Shown one piece after another: positions 8,966-16,645 of a DNA stretch of 64,000 nucleotides. This stretch comes from Xaviernesmea oryzae (GTDB lineage: Bacteria > Pseudomonadota > Alphaproteobacteria > Rhizobiales > Rhizobiaceae): assembly GCF_900177415.1 (NCBI RefSeq), contig NZ_FXAF01000008.1, positions 186,001-250,000 of the forward strand, in the 5' to 3' direction. Made by a program: the position numbers and the translations under genes. The notes beneath the pieces are model-generated. The model made no database searches. It saw nothing but the letters and a program-made list of their open reading frames with translations, and was not told the DNA's origin. The stretch's first letter is position 1, and each line of letters opens with the position of its first letter.

Positions 8966-9279
8966 TTCTCCCTCCTCCTCTTGAGTGCGGAATCTTTTTG
9001 TCGATGCCTCATCGGCGCGCCGGTTTCCAGCCTCGGCTGCAGGCTCGCCGCAATTCGTCGCCTATATCCCTGACTGGACGCGGGACAGTCAACGGGTCCG
9101 GATGGTTTGACATCCAATTATTTTCACTTTTTGTTAACCTCCGTGGCCGCCATCCTCCCTCAGAACCTCGCCAAGGCTACGGAAACAGCGCTCTCTCCAG
9201 CCCGATATTTCACGCCTCACATTAAACCGGATGAGCGCCGGGCGTTTATCAGATCGGCTGCAACCGCCATAAGTTCTCG
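8966..9279 (-). other. intergenic region upstream of livK1
   Basis: No coding potential was seen. The region holds the livK1 promoter (9063-9092). At its far end is a perfect 14-bp palindrome, CTCGTTATAACGAG (9276-9289), overlapping the end of the lysR gene. The palindrome has no loop and no U-tract, so I do not call it a terminator. Confidence 0.6.
9063..9092 (-). promoter_or_regulatory. sigma70-type promoter of livK1
   Basis: On the minus strand: TTGACT (-35, positions 9092-9087), an 18-bp spacer, then GATATA (-10, 9068-9063). It lies about 100 bp upstream of the livK1 ATG. The same two boxes with the same 18-bp spacing recur upstream of livK2. Confidence 0.6.
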
Positions 9280-10491
9280 TTATAACGAGCGGTCCGATCC
9301 CATCGGTAAAAGTTCCAGGAATGTCCGCTGCGCCGCCGTGGGCAGCCAGTCCTTGCGCAACGTCACGCCGATCGGCCGCGACGTGTGGCTGAGATCGAAA
9401 GGCAGTGCACGCATCAGTCCGCGAGCGATCTCGGCCTCGGCCTGAAGCCGCGAGGTGCAGCCCAGGTGTTCGCTCGTGTCCAGAAGCTCGCGCATCAGGA
9501 TCAGCGAACCGGTTTCGACGATGCTTTTCGGCGCAGCTTTCCCGGCCCGGGCAAAGACACCGTCGAAATAGCGGCGGATGGGCGTGCCGGACTGGCCGAC
9601 GACCCAAGGATAGGATGCCAGTTCCTCGACGGAGATCTCCGCCTTCTTGACCAGGGGGTGGCCATTGCCCGCGACCAGGACGACCGTGTCGTAGAACAGG
9701 ACCTTCTGCTCCACGTCGCCGATCGGCGCAGGCTCCCGCAAAGCACCGAGGAGAAAGTCGATCTCTCCGCGACGTAGCGCGCCCAGCATATCCGGATATG
9801 GGCCCTCCTGAATGTGGAGAGGCAGATTGGGCCGGAATTTGCGGAAGCTGGCGATCGCCTTCGGCAGGACATAGGATTTCGCCAGCGGCGTAGCGCCGAT
9901 GACGATCCGGCCGATCTCAGCCGCCGTCAGCTCGGCCATGTCGGCATCTGCCTGTTCGAGTTCCAGGAAGGCGAGCCGGGCTGCCTGCGCAAGCGCCTGG
10001 GCCGGCCGGGTCGGCACGATCCCGTAGGACGTGCGCTCGAAAAGCGGCCGTGCCGCTTCCTCCTCGAGCTGACTCACGGCGCGATAGACCGCCGGCTGGC
10101 TGAGACCGAGACGGCGGGCGGCGAGTGTGAAATTCTCCGTCTCGCGAACCGCGATGAGCGATTTCAGCTGCGCGGTCGTCGCCGTCATCTTGAGCCTTGG
10201 CGACAAGTCCGAGAGAGCCTGATCGAGATAACCGAAGGCGCGGCCGATCCGCCGCGCAAGCATCTCGCCGGCATTGTTGGCGTAGATCCGCTGAGGCGTG
10301 CGGGAAAAGAGTGGCAGGCCGGCCGTCTTTTCGATCTTCGACAGCGCCTGGGTGACGGCCGGCTGCGATACGAAACAGGTTTCCGCCGCCTTCGTCACGG
10401 AGCCGGTATCGACGACCGCGAGAAACGCTCTCAGGTGCCGCAGGCTATGCTGCAGGATGCTGGACGTGGATTGGGGCGGCGAAGAGCTCAT
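9280..10491 (-). CDS. LysR-type transcriptional regulator with two tandem HTH domains
   Basis: A 403-residue regulator, about 100 residues longer than normal LysR proteins. Residues 17-76 form a complete LysR winged helix (LRHLRAFLAVVDTGSVTKAA, FVSQPAVTQALSKIE, LFSR). Residues 107-166 form a second one (LKSLIAVRETENFTLAARR, LSQPAVYRAVSQLE, LFERT). The type 2 periplasmic-like effector domain starts near residue 190 (GRIVIGATPLAKSYVLPKAI). Both HTH units keep the SQPAV recognition-helix motif at the same place. It sits between livK2 and livK1 on the same strand, so it is the likely regulator of this importer. The ligand is unknown. Confidence 0.9.
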   Translation of the reverse strand: MSSSPPQSTSSILQHSLRHLRAFLAVVDTGSVTKAAETCFVSQPAVTQALSKIEKTAGLPLFSRTPQRIYANNAGEMLARRIGRAFGYLDQALSDLSPRLKMTATTAQLKSLIAVRETENFTLAARRLGLSQPAVYRAVSQLEEEAARPLFERTSYGIVPTRPAQALAQAARLAFLELEQADADMAELTAAEIGRIVIGATPLAKSYVLPKAIASFRKFRPNLPLHIQEGPYPDMLGALRRGEIDFLLGALREPAPIGDVEQKVLFYDTVVLVAGNGHPLVKKAEISVEELASYPWVVGQSGTPIRRYFDGVFARAGKAAPKSIVETGSLILMRELLDTSEHLGCTSRLQAEAEIARGLMRALPFDLSHTSRPIGVTLRKDWLPTAAQRTFLELLPMGSDRSL

Positions 10492-10580
10492 AAGCGCTTC
10501 TTCTAAGGGAACAGTATTCCCCGCTCAAGCGAGCACCAGCGCGGCGTATGATCGCGATGAAACTGCGCAGCCTTCCCCGC

Positions 10581-10608
10581 AAAACAAAACGGCGGGCCGA
10601 AGCCCGCC
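10581..10608 (-). terminator. rho-independent terminator after livK2
   Basis: On the minus strand, GGCGGGC (10608-10602) and GCCCGCC (10597-10591) form a 7-bp stem closed by a stable UUCG tetraloop. It is followed by GTTTTGTTTT, a classic intrinsic terminator, placed about 30 bp after the livK2 stop. It should insulate livK2 from the downstream lysR. Confidence 0.85.
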
Positions 10609-10639
10609 ATTCCATGTTTCCGGAAAATCGCCGTCGGTC

Positions 10640-11809
10640 TTACTTGACGTTCGGGTCCTTGATCTTCGGATAGGTCGCGAATTCGACGTTATAAAGCTCG
10701 CCGTCCACTTCCTTGACCTCGCGCATGTAGATGTCCTGCACGATGTCGCGCGTTGCCGGGTCGATGGTGATCGGACCGCGCGGGCTTGTCCAGGACATGC
10801 CCTTCATGGCCTCGACAAGCTTGGTGCCGTCGGTGTCGCCCTCGGTCTTCTTGAGCGCCGCATAGGCGAGCGCCATGGCGTCATAACCGCCGACCGACAT
10901 GAAGTTCGGGCGCATGTTGTTGGTGGCCTTCTTCACCTGCTCGACGAAAGCCTTGTTTTCCGGGCTGTCATGCAGGGCGGAATAGAAGTGGCCGGTAATG
11001 ACGCCCTTGGCGGCCGGGCCGATGCCGTTCAGGAGGTCATCGTCGGTGATGTCGCCGGTCCCGATCAGCTTGATGCCGGCTTCGGCAAGGCCGCGCTCGA
11101 CGAACTGCTTCATGAACAGCGAACCGACGCCCGACGGCACGAAAGCGAAAACCGCATCCGGCTTGGCATCACGGACACGCTGCAGGAAAGGCGCGAAATC
11201 AGGGTTGGCGAGCGGAACGCGCACGGCTTCGACGATCGTGCCGCCTTCTTTCTTGAACTGGTTCGTGAAGCCCTGCTCGATGTCGATGCCCGGGCCGTAA
11301 TCCGAAACAAGCGTGACGACTCGCTTCAGGTTGTTCTGCACTGCCCAGGTGGCGACCGGAACGGCGGATTGCGGGCCAGCCATCGAGGTACGGACGTAAT
11401 ATTGCGACTGCGGCATGATCGCGGACGTCGTCGCGGACGTGATGATGGCCGGGATCTTTGCCTGGTTGAGGACCGGCGCAACCGACATGGCAAGCGGCGT
11501 CAGGCCGAAACCCATCAGCATTTTCACGCCATCGTTGACGACCAGTTCCTGCGCGATGCGGCGGGTCTGATCGGCGACGCCCGCATCGTCACGCAACACC
11601 ACCTCGATCTTCTTGCCGGCGACTGTGTCGCCGTTAAGCGCCATATAGGCTTTGACGCCCGCCTCCACCTGACGGCCGGTGGATGCGAACGGGCCGGTCA
11701 TCGGCAGGATAAGGCCGACCTTGACCGTCTCCTGCGCGGCAGCCGGCAGGCCTGCGAGACCGCTCATCGCGATTCCCGCCGCAGCCATCAATGTTCTTCT
11801 GGTAATCAT
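10640..11809 (-). CDS. ABC transporter substrate-binding protein, LivK-type (copy 2)
   Basis: A 389-residue paralogue of livK1 with a near-identical leader (MITRRTLMAAAG, ending LPAAAQ) and the same mature start (VGLILPMTGPFASTGRQ). Differences cluster around the predicted ligand pocket, for example TSATTSAIMPQSQYYVRTS where copy 1 has MAAGTASITKASEYITRTS. That suggests a related but distinct ligand. It has its own promoter at 11896-11925 and a strong terminator, so it is a monocistronic unit that probably feeds the same LivHMGF membrane complex. Confidence 0.9.
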   Translation of the reverse strand: MITRRTLMAAAGIAMSGLAGLPAAAQETVKVGLILPMTGPFASTGRQVEAGVKAYMALNGDTVAGKKIEVVLRDDAGVADQTRRIAQELVVNDGVKMLMGFGLTPLAMSVAPVLNQAKIPAIITSATTSAIMPQSQYYVRTSMAGPQSAVPVATWAVQNNLKRVVTLVSDYGPGIDIEQGFTNQFKKEGGTIVEAVRVPLANPDFAPFLQRVRDAKPDAVFAFVPSGVGSLFMKQFVERGLAEAGIKLIGTGDITDDDLLNGIGPAAKGVITGHFYSALHDSPENKAFVEQVKKATNNMRPNFMSVGGYDAMALAYAALKKTEGDTDGTKLVEAMKGMSWTSPRGPITIDPATRDIVQDIYMREVKEVDGELYNVEFATYPKIKDPNVK

Positions 11810-11895
11810 CTTTCCCTCCTCTGAGACGAACCAACTTCAATGCTCGCGCGACAGACCGCAGCCTCCTTGCGGCTCCGCCTGTCAGGCCTCCAGGC

Positions 11896-11925
11896 TATAT
11901 CGGGGACACCTCGACCGACAGTCAA
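11896..11925 (-). promoter_or_regulatory. sigma70-type promoter of livK2
   Basis: On the minus strand: TTGACT (11925-11920), an 18-bp spacer, then GATATA (11901-11896), about 90 bp upstream of the livK2 ATG. The two boxes match those before livK1 exactly in sequence and spacing, with extra identity in the GTC that follows the -35 box. Confidence 0.6.
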
Positions 11926-12027
11926 TCGGTGCAATGGCTTGAGGCCCCGCTATCTTTGCTTGTGCTTAACCGAGACGACGGCGGCCGCCGTTTTTTCGAG
12001 GGGTTTCAGCTCTGTTTCACGAATTTG

Positions 12028-12035
12028 TGTATACA
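12028..12035. promoter_or_regulatory. TGTATACA palindrome, site 1
   Basis: A perfect 8-bp palindrome in the context TTGTGTATACATGG. TGTATACA-like cores are typical half-overlapping operators of FCD-type GntR regulators (family knowledge). It is paired with an identical core 178 bp away. Its target and regulator are not evident here. Confidence 0.3.
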
Positions 12036-12205
12036 TGGCTGCTTCTGCTCCCGGTCTTTTGAAACATTACCCATAAAGGGGCGAAGCTCTACCAAAAGCA
12101 TGCAAGGATGAAAAGGTCTTTCGTGAAAAGGGGAATAGAAAACCCGATCGAAAAGCTGCCAGCCTGCTTGTTCCTCCTCCAAACCGCTTCATAAAGCCAT
12201 AGATG

Positions 12206-12213
12206 TGTATACA
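12206..12213. promoter_or_regulatory. TGTATACA palindrome, site 2
   Basis: The second perfect copy, in the context GATGTGTATACATC. It shares TGTGTATACAT with site 1, an 11-bp identity that makes chance repetition less likely in GC-rich DNA. Confidence 0.3.
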
Positions 12214-12430
12214 TCTTCTGTCAATATTGCGGATCACGCCGGGAATATTAAAGCTTTGAGATACAGCCTTTTCTGCCTTCCCGCTCAAGATCATGCAGGC
12301 GGGCTCCGAGCCAGCGGAGTCTCCGTTGTTTTCCTAAGATCGTGGGGAGATGTTTTCAGGACTTCTCGCGGCGGCGGCGAGTGCTCAGGCCAATATCCAG
12401 TCTCGATCGCACGAGTTCGGCCGCTGGCGA

Positions 12431-12465
12431 TGCCTGGGCGCCGCTAAAAGAGCGACGCCCAGGCA
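12431..12465 (-). terminator. hairpin terminator of katG
   Basis: TGCCTGGGCG and CGCCCAGGCA (12431-12440 and 12456-12465) form a 10-bp perfect stem. On the minus strand it extends inward through a U-G pair and a CGCU/AGCG stem to a CUUUU loop, for about 15 pairs in all. It starts 12 bp after the katG stop. There is no U-tract after it, so its efficiency as an intrinsic terminator is uncertain. Confidence 0.65.
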
Positions 12466-12476
12466 AGGTTTATCAA

Positions 12477-14660
12477 TCACTTAAGGTCAAAGCGGTCTGC
12501 GTTCATGACCTTGTTCCAGGCGGCGACGAAGTCCTTCACGAACTTCTCCCTGGCGTCTGACTGGGCATAAACTTCGGCAATGGCCCGAAGCTGCGAGTGC
12601 GAGCCGAAGATCAGATCGACGCGGGTGCCGGTCCACTTGAGTTCGTTCGTCTTGCGGTCGCGTCCTTCGTAAACGCCGTCCTTGCCGGCAAGAGGCGCCC
12701 ACTGCGTGCCCATGTCGAGCAGGTTGACGAAGAAATCGTTCGTCAATGTCTCGGGGCGGTTGGTGAAGACGCCGTGCTCCGGCTGCCCCGCCTTCAGCAC
12801 GCGCAGGCCGCCGACGAGAACGGTCATCTCCGGCGCGGTCAGCGTCAGCAGCTGGGCGCGATCCACAAGCGCCTCTTCCGCCTGCATGAACTGCCTCTTG
12901 CCGCTGTTGACATAGTTGCGGAAGCCATCGACGCGCGGTTCGAGCGGGGCGAAGGAAGCCGCGTCGGTCTGTGCCTCGGAAGCATCCATGCGGCCCGGCG
13001 TGAACGGCACGGCAATGTCGTAGCCGGCAGCCTTTGCCGCCTTCTCGACGCCGGCGGCACCGGCGAGGACGATCAGGTCGGCCAGCGAGATCTTCTTGCC
13101 GCCAGTCTGGGCAGCGTTGAAGTCCTTCTGGATGCCTTCGAGGACGCCGAGCACCTTGGCGAGCTGCGCCGGCTGGTTGGCTTCCCAGTCTTTCTGCGGT
13201 GCGAGGCGGATACGCGCACCGTTGGCGCCGCCGCGCTTGTCGGAACCGCGGAAGGTCGAGGCCGAAGCCCATGCGGTCGAGACCAGTTCCTGCACGGTGA
13301 GGCCGGAGGCCAGCACCTTGCCCTTCAGGGTGGCGACGTCCGCGTCGTCGATGAGCGGATGATCGACCGCCGGGATGACATCCTGCCAGATCAGGTCTTC
13401 GGCCGGAACTTCCGGGCCGAGATAGCGTACCTTCGGCCCCATGTCGCGATGGGTCAGCTTGAACCAGGCGCGTGCGAAGGCGTCGGCAAACTGATCCGGG
13501 TTTTCCAGGAAACGGCGCGAGATCTTCTCGTAGATAGGGTCAAAGCGCAGCGACAGGTCGGTGGTCAGCATTGTCGGCAGCTTCTTCGCCGACGGGTCGA
13601 ACGCATCCGGGATGGACGCTTCGGCATTCTTTGCCACCCACTGCTTGGCACCGGCCGGGCTCGCGGTCAGCTCCCATTCAAAAGCGAACAGGTTTTCGAA
13701 GAAGTAGTTGCTCCACCTGGTCGGCGTCTGCGTCCACGTGACTTCCGGACCGCCGGTGATGGCGTCCTTGCCGACGCCGGTGCCGAACGTGCTCTTCCAG
13801 CCGAGACCCTGGTCCTCGATCGCGCCGCCTTCCGGCTCGGCGCCGATGAACGACGGATCGCCGGCGCCGTGCGTCTTGCCGAAGGTATGCCCGCCGGCGA
13901 TCAGCGCCACGGTCTCTTCGTCGTTCATCGCCATACGGGCGAAGGTTTCGCGAATGTCACGTGCTGCGGCAATCGGATCGGGATTGCCGTTCGGGCCTTC
14001 CGGATTGACGTAGATGAGGCCCATCTGCACGGCGCCGAGCGGTTCTGCCAGCTGGCGTTCGCCGCTGTAGCGTTCGTCGCCGAGCCAGGTTCCTTCCGGA
14101 CCCCAGAAGAGTTCTTCCGGCTCCCACACATCGGCGCGGCCGCCGGCAAAGCCGAAGGTCTTGAAGCCCATCGATTCCAGGGCGACGTTGCCCGTCAGGA
14201 TCATCAGGTCAGCCCAGGAGATCTTGTTGCCGTATTTCTGCTTGATCGGCCAGAGCAGGCGGCGGGCCTTGTCAAGGTTGGCGTTGTCCGGCCAGCTGTT
14301 GAGCGGCGCAAAACGCTGCTGGCCGGCGCCCGCGCCGCCGCGGCCGTCCGTGATGCGATATGTGCCGGCGCTATGCCAGGCCATGCGGATGAAGAGGCCG
14401 CCGTAGTGACCGAAATCGGCCGGCCACCAATCCTGCGAATCGGTCATCAGCGCATGAAGATCTTTCTTGACGGCGTCGAGATCGAGCGTCTTGAATTCCT
14501 CGGCGTAATTGAACGCCTTGCCCATCGGATCGGCGAGACCGGAATTCTGATGCAGGATCTGGACGTTCAGCTGGTTGGGCCACCAGTCGCGGTTGGTTCT
14601 GCCTCGAGGCGTATGCGCAACGGGACACTTGCCGGCGTTTTCGCTAGATTTCGCATCCAT
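12477..14660 (-). CDS. katG: catalase-peroxidase KatG
   Basis: A 727-residue bifunctional heme catalase-peroxidase that detoxifies hydrogen peroxide. Distal residues R92, W95 and H96 lie in IRMAWHSAGTYR. W95, Y217 (GLIYVNPEGP) and M243 (ARMAMNDEET) occupy the Met-Tyr-Trp adduct positions. The proximal heme ligand is H258 in GGHTFGKTHG and the proximal Trp is W309. Spacings match M. tuberculosis KatG exactly (W107, Y229, M255, H270, W321). Both the N-terminal catalytic and the C-terminal peroxidase-like halves are complete. It is divergent from oxyR across 204 bp, the classic arrangement for peroxide induction by OxyR. Confidence 0.98.
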   Translation of the reverse strand: MDAKSSENAGKCPVAHTPRGRTNRDWWPNQLNVQILHQNSGLADPMGKAFNYAEEFKTLDLDAVKKDLHALMTDSQDWWPADFGHYGGLFIRMAWHSAGTYRITDGRGGAGAGQQRFAPLNSWPDNANLDKARRLLWPIKQKYGNKISWADLMILTGNVALESMGFKTFGFAGGRADVWEPEELFWGPEGTWLGDERYSGERQLAEPLGAVQMGLIYVNPEGPNGNPDPIAAARDIRETFARMAMNDEETVALIAGGHTFGKTHGAGDPSFIGAEPEGGAIEDQGLGWKSTFGTGVGKDAITGGPEVTWTQTPTRWSNYFFENLFAFEWELTASPAGAKQWVAKNAEASIPDAFDPSAKKLPTMLTTDLSLRFDPIYEKISRRFLENPDQFADAFARAWFKLTHRDMGPKVRYLGPEVPAEDLIWQDVIPAVDHPLIDDADVATLKGKVLASGLTVQELVSTAWASASTFRGSDKRGGANGARIRLAPQKDWEANQPAQLAKVLGVLEGIQKDFNAAQTGGKKISLADLIVLAGAAGVEKAAKAAGYDIAVPFTPGRMDASEAQTDAASFAPLEPRVDGFRNYVNSGKRQFMQAEEALVDRAQLLTLTAPEMTVLVGGLRVLKAGQPEHGVFTNRPETLTNDFFVNLLDMGTQWAPLAGKDGVYEGRDRKTNELKWTGTRVDLIFGSHSQLRAIAEVYAQSDAREKFVKDFVAAWNKVMNADRFDLK

Positions 14661-14864
14661 GACTTTCTCCTTATTGCTTCACTATCTGCCGTCCAAAGGA
14701 AGCGTTGCCACCGGACCCCCGGTCCAGTTGCGCCAGTTGAACCCGTAGCGCCACCGATTGGAAGCGGTCCGGGCTCAGGGCGCATCCTCCCTTTGCAACC
14801 TTCATATCGGAAGCGTTTCATAAATTTAAGTTGGATTTACTGATCGCTGCGATAAGCTGAGGTT

Positions 14865-15779
14865 ATGAAGAACCTTACACTCAAACAGCTACGGTATTTT
14901 GAAGCCCTGGCACGCGACGGCCGCTTCCGGCGCGCGGCCGATGCCTGTGCGATATCGCAACCCGCTTTGTCCATGCAGATCAAGGAGCTGGAAGAACAAC
15001 TGGGCGGCAATCTCTTCGAGCGAAGCACTCGGGAGGTGAAACTGACCGCTTTCGGCCAGTTGTTCGCATCCCGGGTCCGCGACATCCTGCGCGCCGTCGA
15101 CGAGCTGGGAGACCTGGCCCGCGCCTCGCGCGATCCGTTTCTGAGGCGCCTGCGCATCGGTGTCATTCCAACGATCGCCCCCTATCTGTTGCCCACCATC
15201 ATAAACGATCTGAACAGGACGTTCGATGGCATCGATATACAGGTGCGTGAGACGCAAACCGCAAAGCTGGTCCAGGAACTGGCGCAAGGGGAATTGGATC
15301 TGGCGATCGTTGCCTTGCCCGTATCGGAGCCCTCCTTGACCGAAATCACGTTATTCGAGGAGGAATTCGTGCTCGTCAGACGGCGCGAGGACGAGGGCAA
15401 ACCCGTACCCGAGCGCGAGGCTCTTCGTGAAATGCGATTGCTTCTCCTGGAGGAAGGGCACTGCTTCCGCGACCAGGCACTGTCGTTCTGCAGAATAGGA
15501 TCGATGCGGCCTCGGGAAGTCATGGAGGGCAGCTCTCTGTCCACCCTGGTCCAGATGGTAAGCGCCGGCATCGGCGTCACCTTGATTCCCGAAATGGCGG
15601 TGCCGGTGGAAACGCGCTCGGCGCCGGTTTCGATCTCCCGATTCCACACGCCCCGCCCCTCCCGTACGATCGGAATGATCTGGCGCGATTCAACGCCTTT
15701 GGTGAAACAGCTGCTGCAGATTTCCGAGGTGATCCGCCAATCAACCGACACCATGCGTCAAAAGCATGCGGCCCGGTGA
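14865..15779 (+). CDS. oxyR: hydrogen peroxide-responsive LysR regulator OxyR
   Basis: A 304-residue LysR protein. The HTH is at residues 4-62 (LKQLRYFEALARDGRFRRAA, ISQPALSMQIKELE). The redox pair is C200 and C209 in GHCFRDQALSFC, the same motif and spacing as E. coli C199 and C208, which form the peroxide-induced disulfide. The GIGVTLIPEMAV segment in the C-terminal half is also OxyR-like. It is divergent from katG, its expected target. The short intergenic region should carry the OxyR tetramer site; I did not identify a clear ATAG-type repeat. Confidence 0.96.
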   Translation: MKNLTLKQLRYFEALARDGRFRRAADACAISQPALSMQIKELEEQLGGNLFERSTREVKLTAFGQLFASRVRDILRAVDELGDLARASRDPFLRRLRIGVIPTIAPYLLPTIINDLNRTFDGIDIQVRETQTAKLVQELAQGELDLAIVALPVSEPSLTEITLFEEEFVLVRRREDEGKPVPEREALREMRLLLLEEGHCFRDQALSFCRIGSMRPREVMEGSSLSTLVQMVSAGIGVTLIPEMAVPVETRSAPVSISRFHTPRPSRTIGMIWRDSTPLVKQLLQISEVIRQSTDTMRQKHAAR

Positions 15780-15803
15780 CGCGCTGCGCAATCGAAGGGA
15801 GCG

Positions 15804-16592
15804 TCAAGCGGTCGTCATGCCTTTCAGCCAGCCAAGGCCCTCTTCCGTCCGACCGGCCGGCACGTATTCGCAACCCAGCCACCCGCGATAGCCGATATCC
15901 CAAAGCGTATCGTAAACCGCCTTGAAATCGAGCGTTTCCGATCCAGGCTCGTGACGGTTCGGATAATCGGCGATGTGGACATGCGCAATCCGGGCGGCAT
16001 GCTTCCTGATCTGCTCGTCGACGTCCAGTCCCGTGCTCGCGGTATGGAAGACGTCGAACAATAGTTTGACGTTGGCATATCCCGTTTCGGCCGCAGCTTC
16101 GGCGGCGCGGTCGGGGGTCTCGATGAAATAGTTCGGCACGGCGCCGGCGCTCATCGCTTCGATGAGGATCGTCATGCCGCGTGTCTCGGCTTGCCTTGCC
16201 GCATAGGCAAGGTTCTCGAGATAGCAGTCCCAATGATGGCGGCTGCGATGCGACCGCGGCAGCACGCCGGCCATGACATGCACCATCCTCACGCCGATCG
16301 CTTCGGCATAGTCCAGTCCCGCTCCGACACTTGAGCGAAACTCCTCGCGCCTTTCCGGAAAGATCGCAATGCCCTTTTCGCCGAGCTGGACATCCCCCGC
16401 ATGCAGACCGAACTGCGTGTAGACAATGCCCGCTTCCTTCAGCCAGTGCACCATTTCCTGCGCATCGACTCTGTACGGCGCAGGATGCTCCACCGCGCCG
16501 AAGCCGTGATCAGCAGCGGCCCTTATTCGCTCCCTTAAGGGTCTGTCGGTAAACAGATAACCCACATGGGCGCTATGCTTGAGACCGGGCAT
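15804..16592 (-). CDS. otnI: hydroxypyruvate isomerase-family TIM-barrel protein, probable 2-oxotetronate isomerase (OtnI-like)
   Basis: A 262-residue xylose-isomerase-like barrel. Candidate metal ligands are E in ILIEAMS, D in LLFDVFHT, H in HVHIADYPNRHEPG and E in LGCEYVP. This pattern is shared by hydroxypyruvate isomerase and OtnI, which interconverts 2- and 3-oxotetronate. The otnK and otnC genes in the same island favour OtnI. ATG at 16592 follows AGGAAGGA at a good distance. It is the last gene of the minus-strand arm, 53 bp after the M24 peptidase. Hyi proper, in glyoxylate metabolism, is the alternative. Confidence 0.75.
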   Translation of the reverse strand: MPGLKHSAHVGYLFTDRPLRERIRAAADHGFGAVEHPAPYRVDAQEMVHWLKEAGIVYTQFGLHAGDVQLGEKGIAIFPERREEFRSSVGAGLDYAEAIGVRMVHVMAGVLPRSHRSRHHWDCYLENLAYAARQAETRGMTILIEAMSAGAVPNYFIETPDRAAEAAAETGYANVKLLFDVFHTASTGLDVDEQIRKHAARIAHVHIADYPNRHEPGSETLDFKAVYDTLWDIGYRGWLGCEYVPAGRTEEGLGWLKGMTTA

Positions 16593-16645
16593 CTTCGTCC
16601 TTCCTGCTGATCGGCCGAGACGGCTTTCGCGGCACCGGGCGGGCC

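Larger units (their letters stand above)
11810..12476. other. 667-bp intergenic region between livK2 and katG
   Basis: No credible gene was found; the small open frames here show no conserved features. The region holds the livK2 promoter (11896-11925), two copies of the palindrome TGTATACA (12028-12035 and 12206-12213), and the katG terminator hairpin (12431-12465). The stretch between about 12040 and 12300 is more AT-rich than its surroundings. Confidence 0.6.

Noticed and set aside
9276..9289. Perfect palindrome CTCGTTATAACGAG at the end of the lysR gene
   Set aside because: It has no loop for a stable hairpin and no T-run, and it overlaps the stop codon. It could be chance or a protein site, but nothing supports a call.
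9280..10491. Whether the long LysR is two genes joined by a sequencing error
   Set aside because: The second HTH is followed by its own normal effector domain and the first HTH has no effector domain of its own, so this is a domain duplication in one frame rather than two fused full-length genes.
12067..12294. A 75-residue minus-strand frame in the gap before katG
   Set aside because: There is no ribosome site or conserved feature, and the TGTATACA palindrome lies inside it, which fits a regulatory gap better.
12597..14843. A 748-residue open frame on the plus strand across katG
   Set aside because: It is exactly antisense to katG, whose product is complete with all heme and adduct residues. 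Long antisense frames are expected in GC-rich DNA, and this one has no domain-like sequence or ribosome site.
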